A program made the translations under genes and the position numbers. From Ignavibacteria bacterium RIFCSPLOWO2_12_FULL_56_21 (GTDB taxonomy: Bacteria; Bacteroidota; Ignavibacteria; UBA10030), in assembly GCA_001802945.1 (NCBI GenBank), contig MHAK01000012.1:1-39332 (forward strand): DNA of 39,332 bases, read 5' to 3'. Numbering within the stretch: position 1 is the first letter of the stretch; the number at the start of each line of letters is the position of its first letter. Below are positions 8,701-16,790 of this stretch, piece by piece. Under the pieces are notes generated by a model, which was not told the DNA's origin, made no database searches, and worked only from the letters and a program-made list of their open reading frames with translations.

Positions 8701-8863
8701 GATCAACCCGAAGGTCCGGTCGATACTGGCCAGCGGGTACTTGGACCACGGCTTGCGAGCGGACATGCTTGCCGCCGGCGCGAAAGATTTCATCCAGAAA
8801 CCGTATGTGCCGGACAAGATCCTCCTCCGCATCCGCGAAGTCATCGACGAGCCCGCCTCATGA
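5780..8863 (+). CDS. Soluble hybrid histidine kinase with five PAS domains and a receiver
   Basis: A 1027-residue signalling protein starting at GTG 5780, with no good Shine-Dalgarno, so the start is uncertain. Domains in order: five PAS modules with PAC ends (about 8-122, 128-245, 250-375, 380-517 and 520-645; each ends in a DVSGRR, DVTERR or DITD-like motif), a HisKA dimerisation domain with phospho-acceptor His at residue 666 (GGVAHDFNNLLA), a HATPase domain (NARDAMPHGG, DEGEGM, GKGSGLGLAVVYG; about 760-875), and a C-terminal receiver (905-1023) with Asp957 and Lys1007. No membrane segment or signal peptide is seen, so it should sense in the cytoplasm; PAS modules suggest redox, small-ligand or energy cues. 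The receiver has no DNA-binding output, so phosphotransfer to another protein or self-regulation is expected. Its stop overlaps the pdxH start (ATGA). Confidence 0.9.
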   Translation: MSTHHKTAAQRLFEHAGDLLIVLDESGYFRAVNLAAEKALEYDSTALRSMTLEQLVIAEDRKRMLDFCHNVRNGEGPKSVEAELVRRNGERVRVEMVCQCAMDEAGRKEIHIVARDVSGRRTVQMELRESEERYRRIVERSPEATIVLVEGRIAMLNDVAVRLFKAPGKKQLLGMTFEELVHADSEPTLSRYIRTMHDGGGSSPMLEERLLCVDGSMADAEVVAVPVRWSGMEAVHMILRDVTERRRAEKALKASEKKFRSFVENVFDAVYQSTPNGDMLMVNPAMVKLLGYDSEAELLRVNIARDLYADPNERGPMLRETEQKDERRNIELRLRRKDGRIITCLENTRVVRRANGDVMYYEGTLRDITDAKRVQEDLRKSEERYRAFITQSSEGIWCLELEQPLLVTLPVDEQVKQLVVRSYLKECNHAMARIFGHERPEDILGARMSDLFDMSESTGMETLRIYVRAGYRLSNFESTMTDPKGRNRYFLHNVIGIVEGGMLLRAWGMQRDITDRKEAELQLRESELRYRDFFDQDLAGHFISKRNGTLVACNSAFARILGYENVAEIMRVNADAFYPNPSARAAFMARLRTKGRMETIEVDLRRKDGKLIHVVENVHATFDAAGDILQIQGFLVDITEQKNLEQQLREAQKMETLGTLAGGVAHDFNNLLAIIRGYADLLKRESLLVEKGKKYLEPIETAVKRGAGIVRQLMTFAREDKQEAAPLDLNKTVEEVLQLAGVTIPENVRVEQHLEAGLPLFLGDVTQLHQALLNLVVNARDAMPHGGILRIVTSSVPGSYVRTKFPEAEAERYIRITVSDEGEGMNAETRLRIFEPFFTTKGVGKGSGLGLAVVYGVVRGHDGFVDVESNVKSGTDFFLYLPVSEQPLSAPVVPDVSTAATGGTETILIIEDEPMLLELLRVLLETSGYTVLSAADGEEALKIYKSRMKEIAVVLSDMGLPKLGGWEVFQKMKEINPKVRSILASGYLDHGLRADMLAAGAKDFIQKPYVPDKILLRIREVIDEPAS

Positions 8864-9522
8864 AAACGGGTGCGCCATCGTCTGCGGCGAAGCTCGCGGC
8901 ACTGCGCAGAGAGTACCAGCGACATGCGTTGTCGGAAACGGACGTCGATCCCGACCCGATCAAACAATTCAAGTCGTGGTTCGACGAGGCGGAGAAAGCC
9001 GGCCAGGACGACGTGAACGCGATGACGCTCGCAACCGCCACGGCCGACGGTCTTCCTTCGGCACGGATCGTACTGCTCAAGGAATTCGATGAACGGGGAT
9101 TCGTCTTCTTTACGAATCTTGGGAGCCGAAAAGGGAATGAGCTGGAGAACAATCCCCGCGCAGCGCTCGTGTTCTATTGGCATGTGCTGGAACGGCAGGT
9201 GCGGATCGAAGGGCAAGCGTCGTATGTTGCGCGCGAAGAGAGCGCGGCATATTTTGTCACGCGGCCGAGGGAAAGCCGGATCGCCGCATGGGCATCCCGT
9301 CAGAGCGCTCTCCTGAGGTCGCGGGAAGAACTGGAAAAGGCGTATCGATTACGGGAACAGGAATTCCGTGCGGGGGATGTACCGCTGCCGGATTTTTGGG
9401 GTGGATTCCGCATCGCACCCGTGAACATGGAATTCTGGCAGGGACGCGAAAGCCGGCTGCATGACCGTATCCGGTACGAACGGATCGGCCCGGGATGGAG
9501 CATCGCCCGGCTTTCCCCTTGA
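8860..9522 (+). CDS. pdxH: Pyridoxamine 5'-phosphate oxidase
   Basis: A 220-residue FMN enzyme that oxidises pyridoxine/pyridoxamine 5'-phosphate to pyridoxal 5'-phosphate with O2 in the cytoplasm. Family marks are the N-terminal LRREYQRHALSETD, the segment ARIVLLKEFDERGFVFFTNL, the FMN/substrate motif GSRKGNELENNP, HVLERQVRIEGQ, and the C-terminal PVNMEFWQGRESRLHDR then ERIGPGW...RLSP. Length is typical. ATG 8860 is chosen because it overlaps the kinase stop codon and gives the standard N terminus; an upstream extension would lie inside the receiver domain. The link with the kinase gene is probably only translational. An O2-dependent enzyme suggests the host is not a strict anaerobe, though this is weak inference. 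Confidence 0.92.
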   Translation: MKTGAPSSAAKLAALRREYQRHALSETDVDPDPIKQFKSWFDEAEKAGQDDVNAMTLATATADGLPSARIVLLKEFDERGFVFFTNLGSRKGNELENNPRAALVFYWHVLERQVRIEGQASYVAREESAAYFVTRPRESRIAAWASRQSALLRSREELEKAYRLREQEFRAGDVPLPDFWGGFRIAPVNMEFWQGRESRLHDRIRYERIGPGWSIARLSP

Positions 9523-9676
9523 ATGCTTGACCATCTCACGTTTTCTTCCTACTATGAGTTCGCTAACCGTTTGAAATCTCGACGTATGACATCCGACACG
9601 CTCCGCAATCCCACCCCCTCACCGCTCCCGGCCCCGAACGGGACGTTCCCCGTGCTCCTGGGCGCCTCAGCCGTCT

Positions 9677-12600
9677 TTGGAGTCGCATAGCGACGGTTGG
9701 TACAGACGTTCAGCTCCATCCATTTCGATCACATATAATAATGACGTGCGCGCACGTACTCCTGGTGCTCGGCACAGCCATCGGGCTTTCTTGAATCGGA
9801 CCTTGACGATAGCGTTTCTTGCGCTGGCGGGCATTGTTGCTGAAGCCCCTGGCGACGTCGTATTGAGCCCCTTCGGCGCGTCAGCGCAACAGGTAGTGTC
9901 GGCCCGTACGGACACCGTGCCGGGCAGGCCGGCCACGTCCGGCGTCATGAATCGCCGGCGCAGAGCGCTTCAACTGAGGTCGACGAGGATGCAGGATCAA
10001 GTCGCGCCCGACACGCTCGGCGTGCGGCGTGCGGACACGACGGCGGCTGTCCCCCGCGACTCCTCTGCCCGTCTTGAGCAGTTCAGCAATGAACGCCGCG
10101 ACGCTGTTAACGCGATGGGCGCCTTGCGGCCCCCGCATCCTCTGTATCTCGGCAATCCCATCCAAACGCGAACGCAGACGGTTCTCGACTCAACGCGCAT
10201 GGCGTATACCGTCCGCTATATGATCGGCACCCATGACATCCGGGCGCCGATCATCCTTCCGTTCGAGGAATACACAAAGGTCCGCCTTGACTTTGCCCTG
10301 CGCAAGAATTGGCAGGACATGGTACAGTCGACCGTGAGCCTTGGGATCCGGAAAGAGGGACTGGGGGAATTATTTGGAAAGGTCACCAACATTGAGATCC
10401 CCGTGCCGAAAAACCCCATCTTCAGCATTTTTGGCCCGAACATCATCCGCCTGCAGATCAACGGGGCGGTCGACATCCACGCAGCATTCCGGAACACGTC
10501 GAACGACCAATTCACCAACAGCCCGCTTGGCCAGTCGCGGAATGAGCCCGATTTCAACCAGGAAGTGCAGGTGACGCTGAAGGGAGAGATCGGCGACAAG
10601 CTGAAGATCTCCGCAGACTGGAACACACAGCGTACGTTCGAATACGAGAACCAGCTGAAGGTGAAATACACCGGATACGAAGATGAGATTGTGCAGAGCG
10701 TTGAGGCGGGAAACGTTTCGCTGCCGACGTCGTCGTCGTTCATTCCTCCCAGCCAGGCATTATTCGGCATTCTCGCCAAATTCCAATTCGGTCCACTGCG
10801 CCTTACCACCGTCGCGTCCCAAAAGAAGGGGCAGATCAAGGACCTGACGATCACGGGGGGAGCCCAGCCGACGCCATTCATCAGACGTCCGTCCGAATAC
10901 TCGCAAGACCATTACTTCGTCGACACCGTGTACATAGGCGAGTACGAGAACATCTTCTTGAGCATACCCAGCGTGGCCAGGACCGAACTGGAGATCCGTG
11001 AGATCGAAGTGTGGGTGACAAGCACGGCGTCGTTCAACGCAGGCGACAGGAACATCATCGCTTTCATGAGCGAAGACAGCGTCCTCGCCAACATGAATGA
11101 CCCTGCAGCACGCTCGCGGACATATAACGAGATTCCCGGCGCATTAGTTGTCGGCAAGTTCAAGCAATTGACGGAGAAGACGGATTTCACCTACAACCCT
11201 AATGCGGGCATCATCACACTCAACACTTCTTTATCGGCCGAACAGGCGATGGTTGTTGCCTACACGCGGCAAGGGTCGGGGACTCCCGTACAGATCGGCA
11301 ATTTCGCATCCCGGGATTCGTCGCAGTTTCTGGTCATGAAGCTCGTGAAGCCGAAGTTCAAGCCTTCGCCCGATCACAAAGAGGCTTGGCGATTGTTGCT
11401 GAAGAACAGGTATTCGCTTGGTGGAAGGGGGATCAAGGAAAGGGGATTCGATTTCAAGGTCCAGTACGAGTTGTCGGGGAGCCCTCCGGTCGTGAACGTC
11501 TTGCCCGAAAACGTTACGCTGCTCGAAATGTTTGGACTCGACCGATATGGGTCGGATAAGCAAAAGGGTCAGGACGAAGTGTTCGACTACATTCCCTTTT
11601 ACACTGTCGATGAGCAGCGCGGAGAGGTCATTTTCCCTACGCTGGAGCCGTTCCGAGCGGAGTCGATCCGAAGGCAACTTGAGGCCAGTGGACTTTCCCC
11701 CGCAGCCGCCACAGCGGCGGCAGATTCATTCGCGATCGACGCTGTGTATGATACGACGGTCAACGGCGCCATGAATGACGAAAAATCGGGGCGCTTTTCG
11801 TTTGTCGGCAACGTCACGCCGTCGACCAGGTCGAGCTATCCGCTCGGGTACAACATTGTCGATGGAAGCGTCGAAGTTATTGTCGACGGCCAGAAGGCCA
11901 CGCCGAACGTCGACTATACGGTAGATTACATCACGGGAAATGTCGTCATCAAGAATCAGTCGCTCCTCGTGCCGGGACGAACACTCCAGATCCGGTATGA
12001 GGCAAACGATCTCTTCCAACTCGCGTCGAAATCGTTGTTGGGAGCTCGGGGCGAGTTCGACCTTGCCAGGAACACGAGCCTCGGCTTTACGGTGATGAAC
12101 CTCAACCAACAATCACTGAGCGACAAGGTGCGACTTGGCGAAGAGCCGATCAGCAATACGATCTTTGGAATGGACGGAGGTACACAGTTCGACCTTCCGT
12201 TCGTAACCAAGGCGTTGAACTGGCTCCCCGGCGTACAGACGATTGCCGGGTCGAGCGTCAACGTCCGTGGCGAAGCGGCGTATATGTCCCCCGACCCGAA
12301 CACGCGCAAGAGTCCCATCGATCAAGACGGCGGGATGGGGATAGCCTACATCGACGACTTCGAAGGGGCGAAGCGGTCAATACCGCTCGGGATTGCAGCT
12401 TTGGCGTGGAGGGACATCAGTCCGCCGTACTATATTCCGGGGCTCGATCAGTATGTTCCGCCGGTCGGTTCGGATTCTTCGATTGCCACGAACGACCCCG
12501 CGGTGGAAAGTCAACTCCTGCCCGATTCCGTGAAAATGGAATACAAAGGACAAGCTGCCTGGTTCAACATTGGTCAGAGCGACGTGTTCGTGCAGGACAT

Positions 12601-15600
12601 CTGGGGGAATCGCCGCAGTGTTTCCCGTCAGAACGAACAGGTGACCGTCATGAACATCCTGTTCCGCCCGTGGGAAAGGGGAACATACAATTATTCGATG
12701 GATCTGGAAAACAAGCTCCGGAGGGAACCGTCCAAAGCATGGGGAGGCATCCAACGAATTCTGGGAACGACGGCTACGAACCTGGTGGACGAGAATATTG
12801 CGTTCGTGGAAATGTGGGTCAACGTGACGGAAACGCCGGCCGGCGGCATGATGCATATCAATCTCGGCAGCATCAGCGAAGATATGATCCCCAATCGCGA
12901 TCTCAACACGGAGGATTTCGAAGGAGGGATCGCGAACAATTCGCTGAACCAGTCGATCGAGGACGTCGGTATCGACGCGCGGAACGATGCGCAAGAACGG
13001 GTCGATCATGCCGACTTCGTCGCCAAATATCCGCAGTTCGACGGCGACCCGGCTGGGGACAACTGGCGCCGCATTTCCACGGTGCTCGAGCATGTGCTTG
13101 ACACAACCGAGGCTATCCGCTTCATCGGATACAACGGCACGGAAAACAATCACGAAGACCTTGTCGGCGCGCGCTATCCCGATACGGAGGACCTGAACGC
13201 AAACAACAATATCGACCGAGTGAATTCGTATTTCGAGTACGACATCGCGCTCGACACCACGCATCCGGACTTTCAAAAGTATGTCGTCGGTCAGGGTCTG
13301 AACGGTTGGTATCAGGTACGGGTCCCGTTGAACAAATACCGTCGTAGGATCGGATCACCGTCGTTTTCCAACATCGAAGCGGTTCGCGTGTGGCTTAACG
13401 GCGCGGAAACCGACGTTCTCGTGAGGATGACAGAGTTCAATCTCATCGGCAATCAATGGGAAGAATTGGTAAAGAACGACCCCACGTTCAAGGTGTCGAC
13501 GGTCAATTATGAGGATAATCCGTCGTACACGATCCCGCCGGGCGTACGTCGTGAACGGGACCGTACGCGTCCGGACGAGAATATCCTGGGGAATGAGCAG
13601 TCATTGAACCTGATCCTCACCGGCGTGCCGGACGGGGAACATCGCAGGGCCATTAAGCGATTCGCCTCTCGTCCGCTCGACCTGTTCAGCTATCGCGCGA
13701 TGAAGATGTTCGTCCACGGCGAAACCCGACCCGGGCTTACCTTTGTCTATAATGACACGTCGAGCTACGACGCCGAGGTGTTCGTCCGGTTCGGCGCCGA
13801 TTCGTTGAACTACTATGAATACCGTGCGCCCGTCCATCCCGATTGGAATACTGCGAACGATATTACAATCAGGTTTAGCGACCTGACGGCCATCAAACTC
13901 GCCCGCGACAGCGCGAGGGCGATTACGCGGCGGTTCCCGGTGCCCGGTGGCCCTCCGGGAAGTACGTATCAGATCCGCGGTGAGCCGACGCTGAACCGAG
14001 TGAAAGAGATACTCGTCGGTGTTGAGAATCGGGCCGGGGGCCGGCCGTTCCTCGACGGCGAAGTATGGGTGAATGAATTGCGTCTGACGGACGTGGACGA
14101 CACGCCCGGCTGGGCATACCGGTTTGATACTCAGTTCAAATTCGCAGACATCGCGTCACTCGCGTTCTCCATGCAGAATCGGGACCCGTTCTTCCACGGA
14201 CTTGAAGAGCGGTTCGGCTCGCGGGTCCAGCGTTCGGACTGGACTCTCTCGGCATCTGTTCAACTGGAAAAATTCCTTCCGGAGAAGTGGACGGGCACAC
14301 AGCTCTCGTTCAGCTATTCGCACGTCGAGGCGCTTCAGGATCCGCGATATTTACCCGGAACCGATATTCTGGTTGAAGAGGCGGCGCATCAGATCGACCG
14401 GGATACGTCGACGACTCGGGTGAAGCCGGCAGTAAGCGGAGCGGCATTGCGCACGCAATCGCAGGACCTCAGCGTCACAGAGTCGTATGCGATGCCGGCT
14501 ATACGATTGAACATTCCCTCCACGGCATGGTGGGTGACGGAAACGATCAATCGCATGACGTTCGGTTTCTCGTTCACAGAAAACACCCGCCGGAGTCCGA
14601 CGATCCGGACGGCCATGTCCTGGGCATGGAACGCCCGCTTTGGATATCAGTTGCCCTTCAGCCCCAACTCGTTTCTCGAGCCGTTCAGCTTGGCGGGCGA
14701 CTTCGCGCTGTTGTCTCCGTGGAAAGGGACGAAGGTGTATTACCTGCCGCGCCAGGTAACGCTGAGTTCGTCGTTCAACCGGGGCCAGAGCCGAAGTCAG
14801 GCACGGGCCCAGACCCAGCTCAGCCCCGTGAACCGCCAATTCGGAGCCCAGCGGGACATGTCTTTCTCGTGGCAATTGATCGAGAACGGATTGCTCAGTC
14901 CGAGCCTCGATTACCAGCTCACGGTGGCAAGCTCGCTGGTCCATCTCGAGACCGACCGGTTCGGACTGCAAAGGTCGTTCTCGGAGATGTTCAATGACAT
15001 ATTCCTGAGCGACCGGCTCGTCAATTTCGGAGAAGACCTTCAATACTCCCAAAGCGTGAACGTTGCCACAAAGCCCATCGTCCCGAAGGTGTTGAGTCTC
15101 GACAAGATCTTCGTGCCGTCGCTCAGGTACAACGTGCGCTACAGTTGGATGAGGAATCTGCAGGCCGGCCGGCTGGGCCGGAATGCTTCCTGGTCGAGCG
15201 CGCTCACATTCGGGTTCGACGTCAACGTGAAAGTGCTCGGGGATATGATCTGGTCGACACAGACGGCGCCCGCGCCGGGAGATTCTGCGGCCAAGCGAAG
15301 CCCGCTGCAAGCGCTCGATCAGATCACGCGGATCTTCTTCAAAATGACGATTTTCGACTTCGAACGATTGAACATCACGTTCACGCAGAGCAATTCATCC
15401 GCCAACAGCGGAGTCCTGGGGCGTCCGGGATTCGGCAACGTGTTTAATCGAATACCCTTCCTTCAGTCGTCCCTTGTCGATAACGGGCCGTCGCTCCTGT
15501 ATCAGCTCGGACTTTCTTCCGACCCTCACGGGGAGGTCGTCCTCGGGACCTCCGGGTCGTTTCCCTTCATCCGCGGGACGACGAATCGCGGGCCGCGTGC

Positions 15601-16648
15601 GTCCGGGCCCGGCCTTGCGAACCTGACGGATGTGTTCAGTCAGGCGAACAAGGTCGCCATGCGCACGTCCCGGCCGTTGTGGGAAGGGGCGCAAGTGGAC
15701 CTCAGTTGGAATGTCGGGTGGTCGTACAATACGAGCACATCCATCACCGTTGATTCCCTGGGCGTATCGAAGATCAACAGCCGGAGCATGTCGGGGGATG
15801 TCGACCGGTCGTTCCTCTCGTTGCCCCCGGTGTTGTTTTTCAAGCTGTTCAAAACGAGCATCGAGGACGTCAACAAGAGATTCGAGCGGCTCCGTATTGA
15901 CCGCAGCGACGGACGTCCCGACGAGGCAAAGATCGCGGCCGCTTTCGAAGAGGGGCTCGAGGCCTTCCCGGTTCTGAGCCGGCTCCTGGGAACCATAGCT
16001 CCGCGCGTGAATTGGAGCATTCGCTGGGACGGTCTTGAGAAAATGGCGCTGTTTAAGAGCTTCGCATCCCGCGTCGCCCTCGACCATTCCTACTCATCCA
16101 ACTTCCGGCGCCGATGGCGCATGTCGTTGCAGGGCGAAGAAGTCACGGAAGGTGAAACGGTGTCATATGCGTTCACTCCGTTGGCCGGTCTCAACATCGG
16201 CTTCAAGGACTTTATCAAAGGAAATCTCGGCGCGACGATACGGTACTCCACGTCGACGTCGTTCGACCTGAACCCGACAATTCAAAACGTAGTGGAGAGC
16301 GGCACGGAGGAATTGAGCATCTCGGGAAGCTATTCCCGGCAGGGTTTCGAATTTCCGTTGTTCGGGTTGTCACTGTCGAACGATCTTCAGATGACGTTTT
16401 CGTATTCCCAGTCAAGCAACAAGAGGAAGCTCTTCAACCTGAGAGAGAATTTTAAAAAGGAGGGAACGACGCTGGACGGATCGACGCGAACGACGATCGA
16501 ACCGAGAATTCGGTACATCCTCTCCGCGCGTGTGACGGCGTCACTGTACTACCGGCACACCAAAACAAAGCCGGACGCGGGCGGGTCGCAAGTGATCGGA
16601 CAGACGATCAATGAAGGAGGGTTGGATATTAATGTCGCGATTCAATAG
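9677..16648 (+). CDS. sprA: Cell-surface/T9SS outer-membrane translocon protein SprA (Sov)
   Basis: A giant protein of up to 2323 residues, the size of SprA in gliding Bacteroidota. By family knowledge SprA is the huge beta-barrel that forms the outer-membrane channel of the type IX secretion system. The N-terminal hydrophobic stretch LTIAFLALAGIVAEA looks like a signal peptide. The conserved family start follows (HPLYLGNPIQ..., RYMIGTHDIRAPIILPF). The rest alternates aromatic and polar beta strands with family-like segments such as GLFEK-type loops, DPNTRKSPIDQDGGMGIAYI, FEGAKRSIPLGI and WVNELRLTDVDDTPGWAYR, ending in barrel strands to LDINVAIQ. The start is unclear: the longest frame opens at TTG 9677, but GTG 9746 or a TTG near 9791 would place the signal peptide closer to the N terminus. 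PorX and a sorting-domain cargo nearby support the role. Confidence 0.92.
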   Translation: MESHSDGWYRRSAPSISITYNNDVRARTPGARHSHRAFLNRTLTIAFLALAGIVAEAPGDVVLSPFGASAQQVVSARTDTVPGRPATSGVMNRRRRALQLRSTRMQDQVAPDTLGVRRADTTAAVPRDSSARLEQFSNERRDAVNAMGALRPPHPLYLGNPIQTRTQTVLDSTRMAYTVRYMIGTHDIRAPIILPFEEYTKVRLDFALRKNWQDMVQSTVSLGIRKEGLGELFGKVTNIEIPVPKNPIFSIFGPNIIRLQINGAVDIHAAFRNTSNDQFTNSPLGQSRNEPDFNQEVQVTLKGEIGDKLKISADWNTQRTFEYENQLKVKYTGYEDEIVQSVEAGNVSLPTSSSFIPPSQALFGILAKFQFGPLRLTTVASQKKGQIKDLTITGGAQPTPFIRRPSEYSQDHYFVDTVYIGEYENIFLSIPSVARTELEIREIEVWVTSTASFNAGDRNIIAFMSEDSVLANMNDPAARSRTYNEIPGALVVGKFKQLTEKTDFTYNPNAGIITLNTSLSAEQAMVVAYTRQGSGTPVQIGNFASRDSSQFLVMKLVKPKFKPSPDHKEAWRLLLKNRYSLGGRGIKERGFDFKVQYELSGSPPVVNVLPENVTLLEMFGLDRYGSDKQKGQDEVFDYIPFYTVDEQRGEVIFPTLEPFRAESIRRQLEASGLSPAAATAAADSFAIDAVYDTTVNGAMNDEKSGRFSFVGNVTPSTRSSYPLGYNIVDGSVEVIVDGQKATPNVDYTVDYITGNVVIKNQSLLVPGRTLQIRYEANDLFQLASKSLLGARGEFDLARNTSLGFTVMNLNQQSLSDKVRLGEEPISNTIFGMDGGTQFDLPFVTKALNWLPGVQTIAGSSVNVRGEAAYMSPDPNTRKSPIDQDGGMGIAYIDDFEGAKRSIPLGIAALAWRDISPPYYIPGLDQYVPPVGSDSSIATNDPAVESQLLPDSVKMEYKGQAAWFNIGQSDVFVQDIWGNRRSVSRQNEQVTVMNILFRPWERGTYNYSMDLENKLRREPSKAWGGIQRILGTTATNLVDENIAFVEMWVNVTETPAGGMMHINLGSISEDMIPNRDLNTEDFEGGIANNSLNQSIEDVGIDARNDAQERVDHADFVAKYPQFDGDPAGDNWRRISTVLEHVLDTTEAIRFIGYNGTENNHEDLVGARYPDTEDLNANNNIDRVNSYFEYDIALDTTHPDFQKYVVGQGLNGWYQVRVPLNKYRRRIGSPSFSNIEAVRVWLNGAETDVLVRMTEFNLIGNQWEELVKNDPTFKVSTVNYEDNPSYTIPPGVRRERDRTRPDENILGNEQSLNLILTGVPDGEHRRAIKRFASRPLDLFSYRAMKMFVHGETRPGLTFVYNDTSSYDAEVFVRFGADSLNYYEYRAPVHPDWNTANDITIRFSDLTAIKLARDSARAITRRFPVPGGPPGSTYQIRGEPTLNRVKEILVGVENRAGGRPFLDGEVWVNELRLTDVDDTPGWAYRFDTQFKFADIASLAFSMQNRDPFFHGLEERFGSRVQRSDWTLSASVQLEKFLPEKWTGTQLSFSYSHVEALQDPRYLPGTDILVEEAAHQIDRDTSTTRVKPAVSGAALRTQSQDLSVTESYAMPAIRLNIPSTAWWVTETINRMTFGFSFTENTRRSPTIRTAMSWAWNARFGYQLPFSPNSFLEPFSLAGDFALLSPWKGTKVYYLPRQVTLSSSFNRGQSRSQARAQTQLSPVNRQFGAQRDMSFSWQLIENGLLSPSLDYQLTVASSLVHLETDRFGLQRSFSEMFNDIFLSDRLVNFGEDLQYSQSVNVATKPIVPKVLSLDKIFVPSLRYNVRYSWMRNLQAGRLGRNASWSSALTFGFDVNVKVLGDMIWSTQTAPAPGDSAAKRSPLQALDQITRIFFKMTIFDFERLNITFTQSNSSANSGVLGRPGFGNVFNRIPFLQSSLVDNGPSLLYQLGLSSDPHGEVVLGTSGSFPFIRGTTNRGPRASGPGLANLTDVFSQANKVAMRTSRPLWEGAQVDLSWNVGWSYNTSTSITVDSLGVSKINSRSMSGDVDRSFLSLPPVLFFKLFKTSIEDVNKRFERLRIDRSDGRPDEAKIAAAFEEGLEAFPVLSRLLGTIAPRVNWSIRWDGLEKMALFKSFASRVALDHSYSSNFRRRWRMSLQGEEVTEGETVSYAFTPLAGLNIGFKDFIKGNLGATIRYSTSTSFDLNPTIQNVVESGTEELSISGSYSRQGFEFPLFGLSLSNDLQMTFSYSQSSNKRKLFNLRENFKKEGTTLDGSTRTTIEPRIRYILSARVTASLYYRHTKTKPDAGGSQVIGQTINEGGLDINVAIQ

Positions 16649-16722
16649 AATGGTCGATTGACGATTGACAATTAACAATCGACAATTGACAATTGACAAT
16701 CTCCAAAGGCTCCTCCTCGTAA
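16649..16722. repeat. ATTGACAATT mini-repeat array
   Basis: Between sprA and porX, about 16658-16701 consists of overlapping GATTGACAATTAACAATCGACAATT-type units of about ten bases, partly self-complementary (GATTG facing CAATC). Such AT-rich arrays recur between genes of this bacterial group. No gene is present, and no classical terminator is seen after sprA. Confidence 0.6.
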
Positions 16723-16751
16723 TTGCATCCCTTTCCATTAATGCCTAGATT
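16723..16751 (+). promoter_or_regulatory. Candidate housekeeping-type promoter for porX
   Basis: TTGCAT (16723-16728), a 17-base spacer and TAGATT (16746-16751) lie 39 bases before the porX start. A clear AGGAG (16777-16781) sits nine bases before GTG 16791. The promoter is by pattern only. Confidence 0.4.
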
Positions 16752-16790
16752 CAGCGACTTGCGGCGACAGTTTGACAGGAGAAACTGATA

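Noticed and set aside
9586-9690. 34-codon ATG frame between pdxH and sprA
   Set aside because: Pro-rich with a hydrophobic end, no ribosome site, overlaps the possible sprA start; not enough to call a gene.
9741-9794. 17-codon ATG frame (MTCAHVLLVLGTAIGLS) in another frame at the sprA start
   Set aside because: It looks like a signal peptide but ends at once. It might hint at a sequencing frameshift, yet the sprA frame has its own signal-like core, so no change is proposed.
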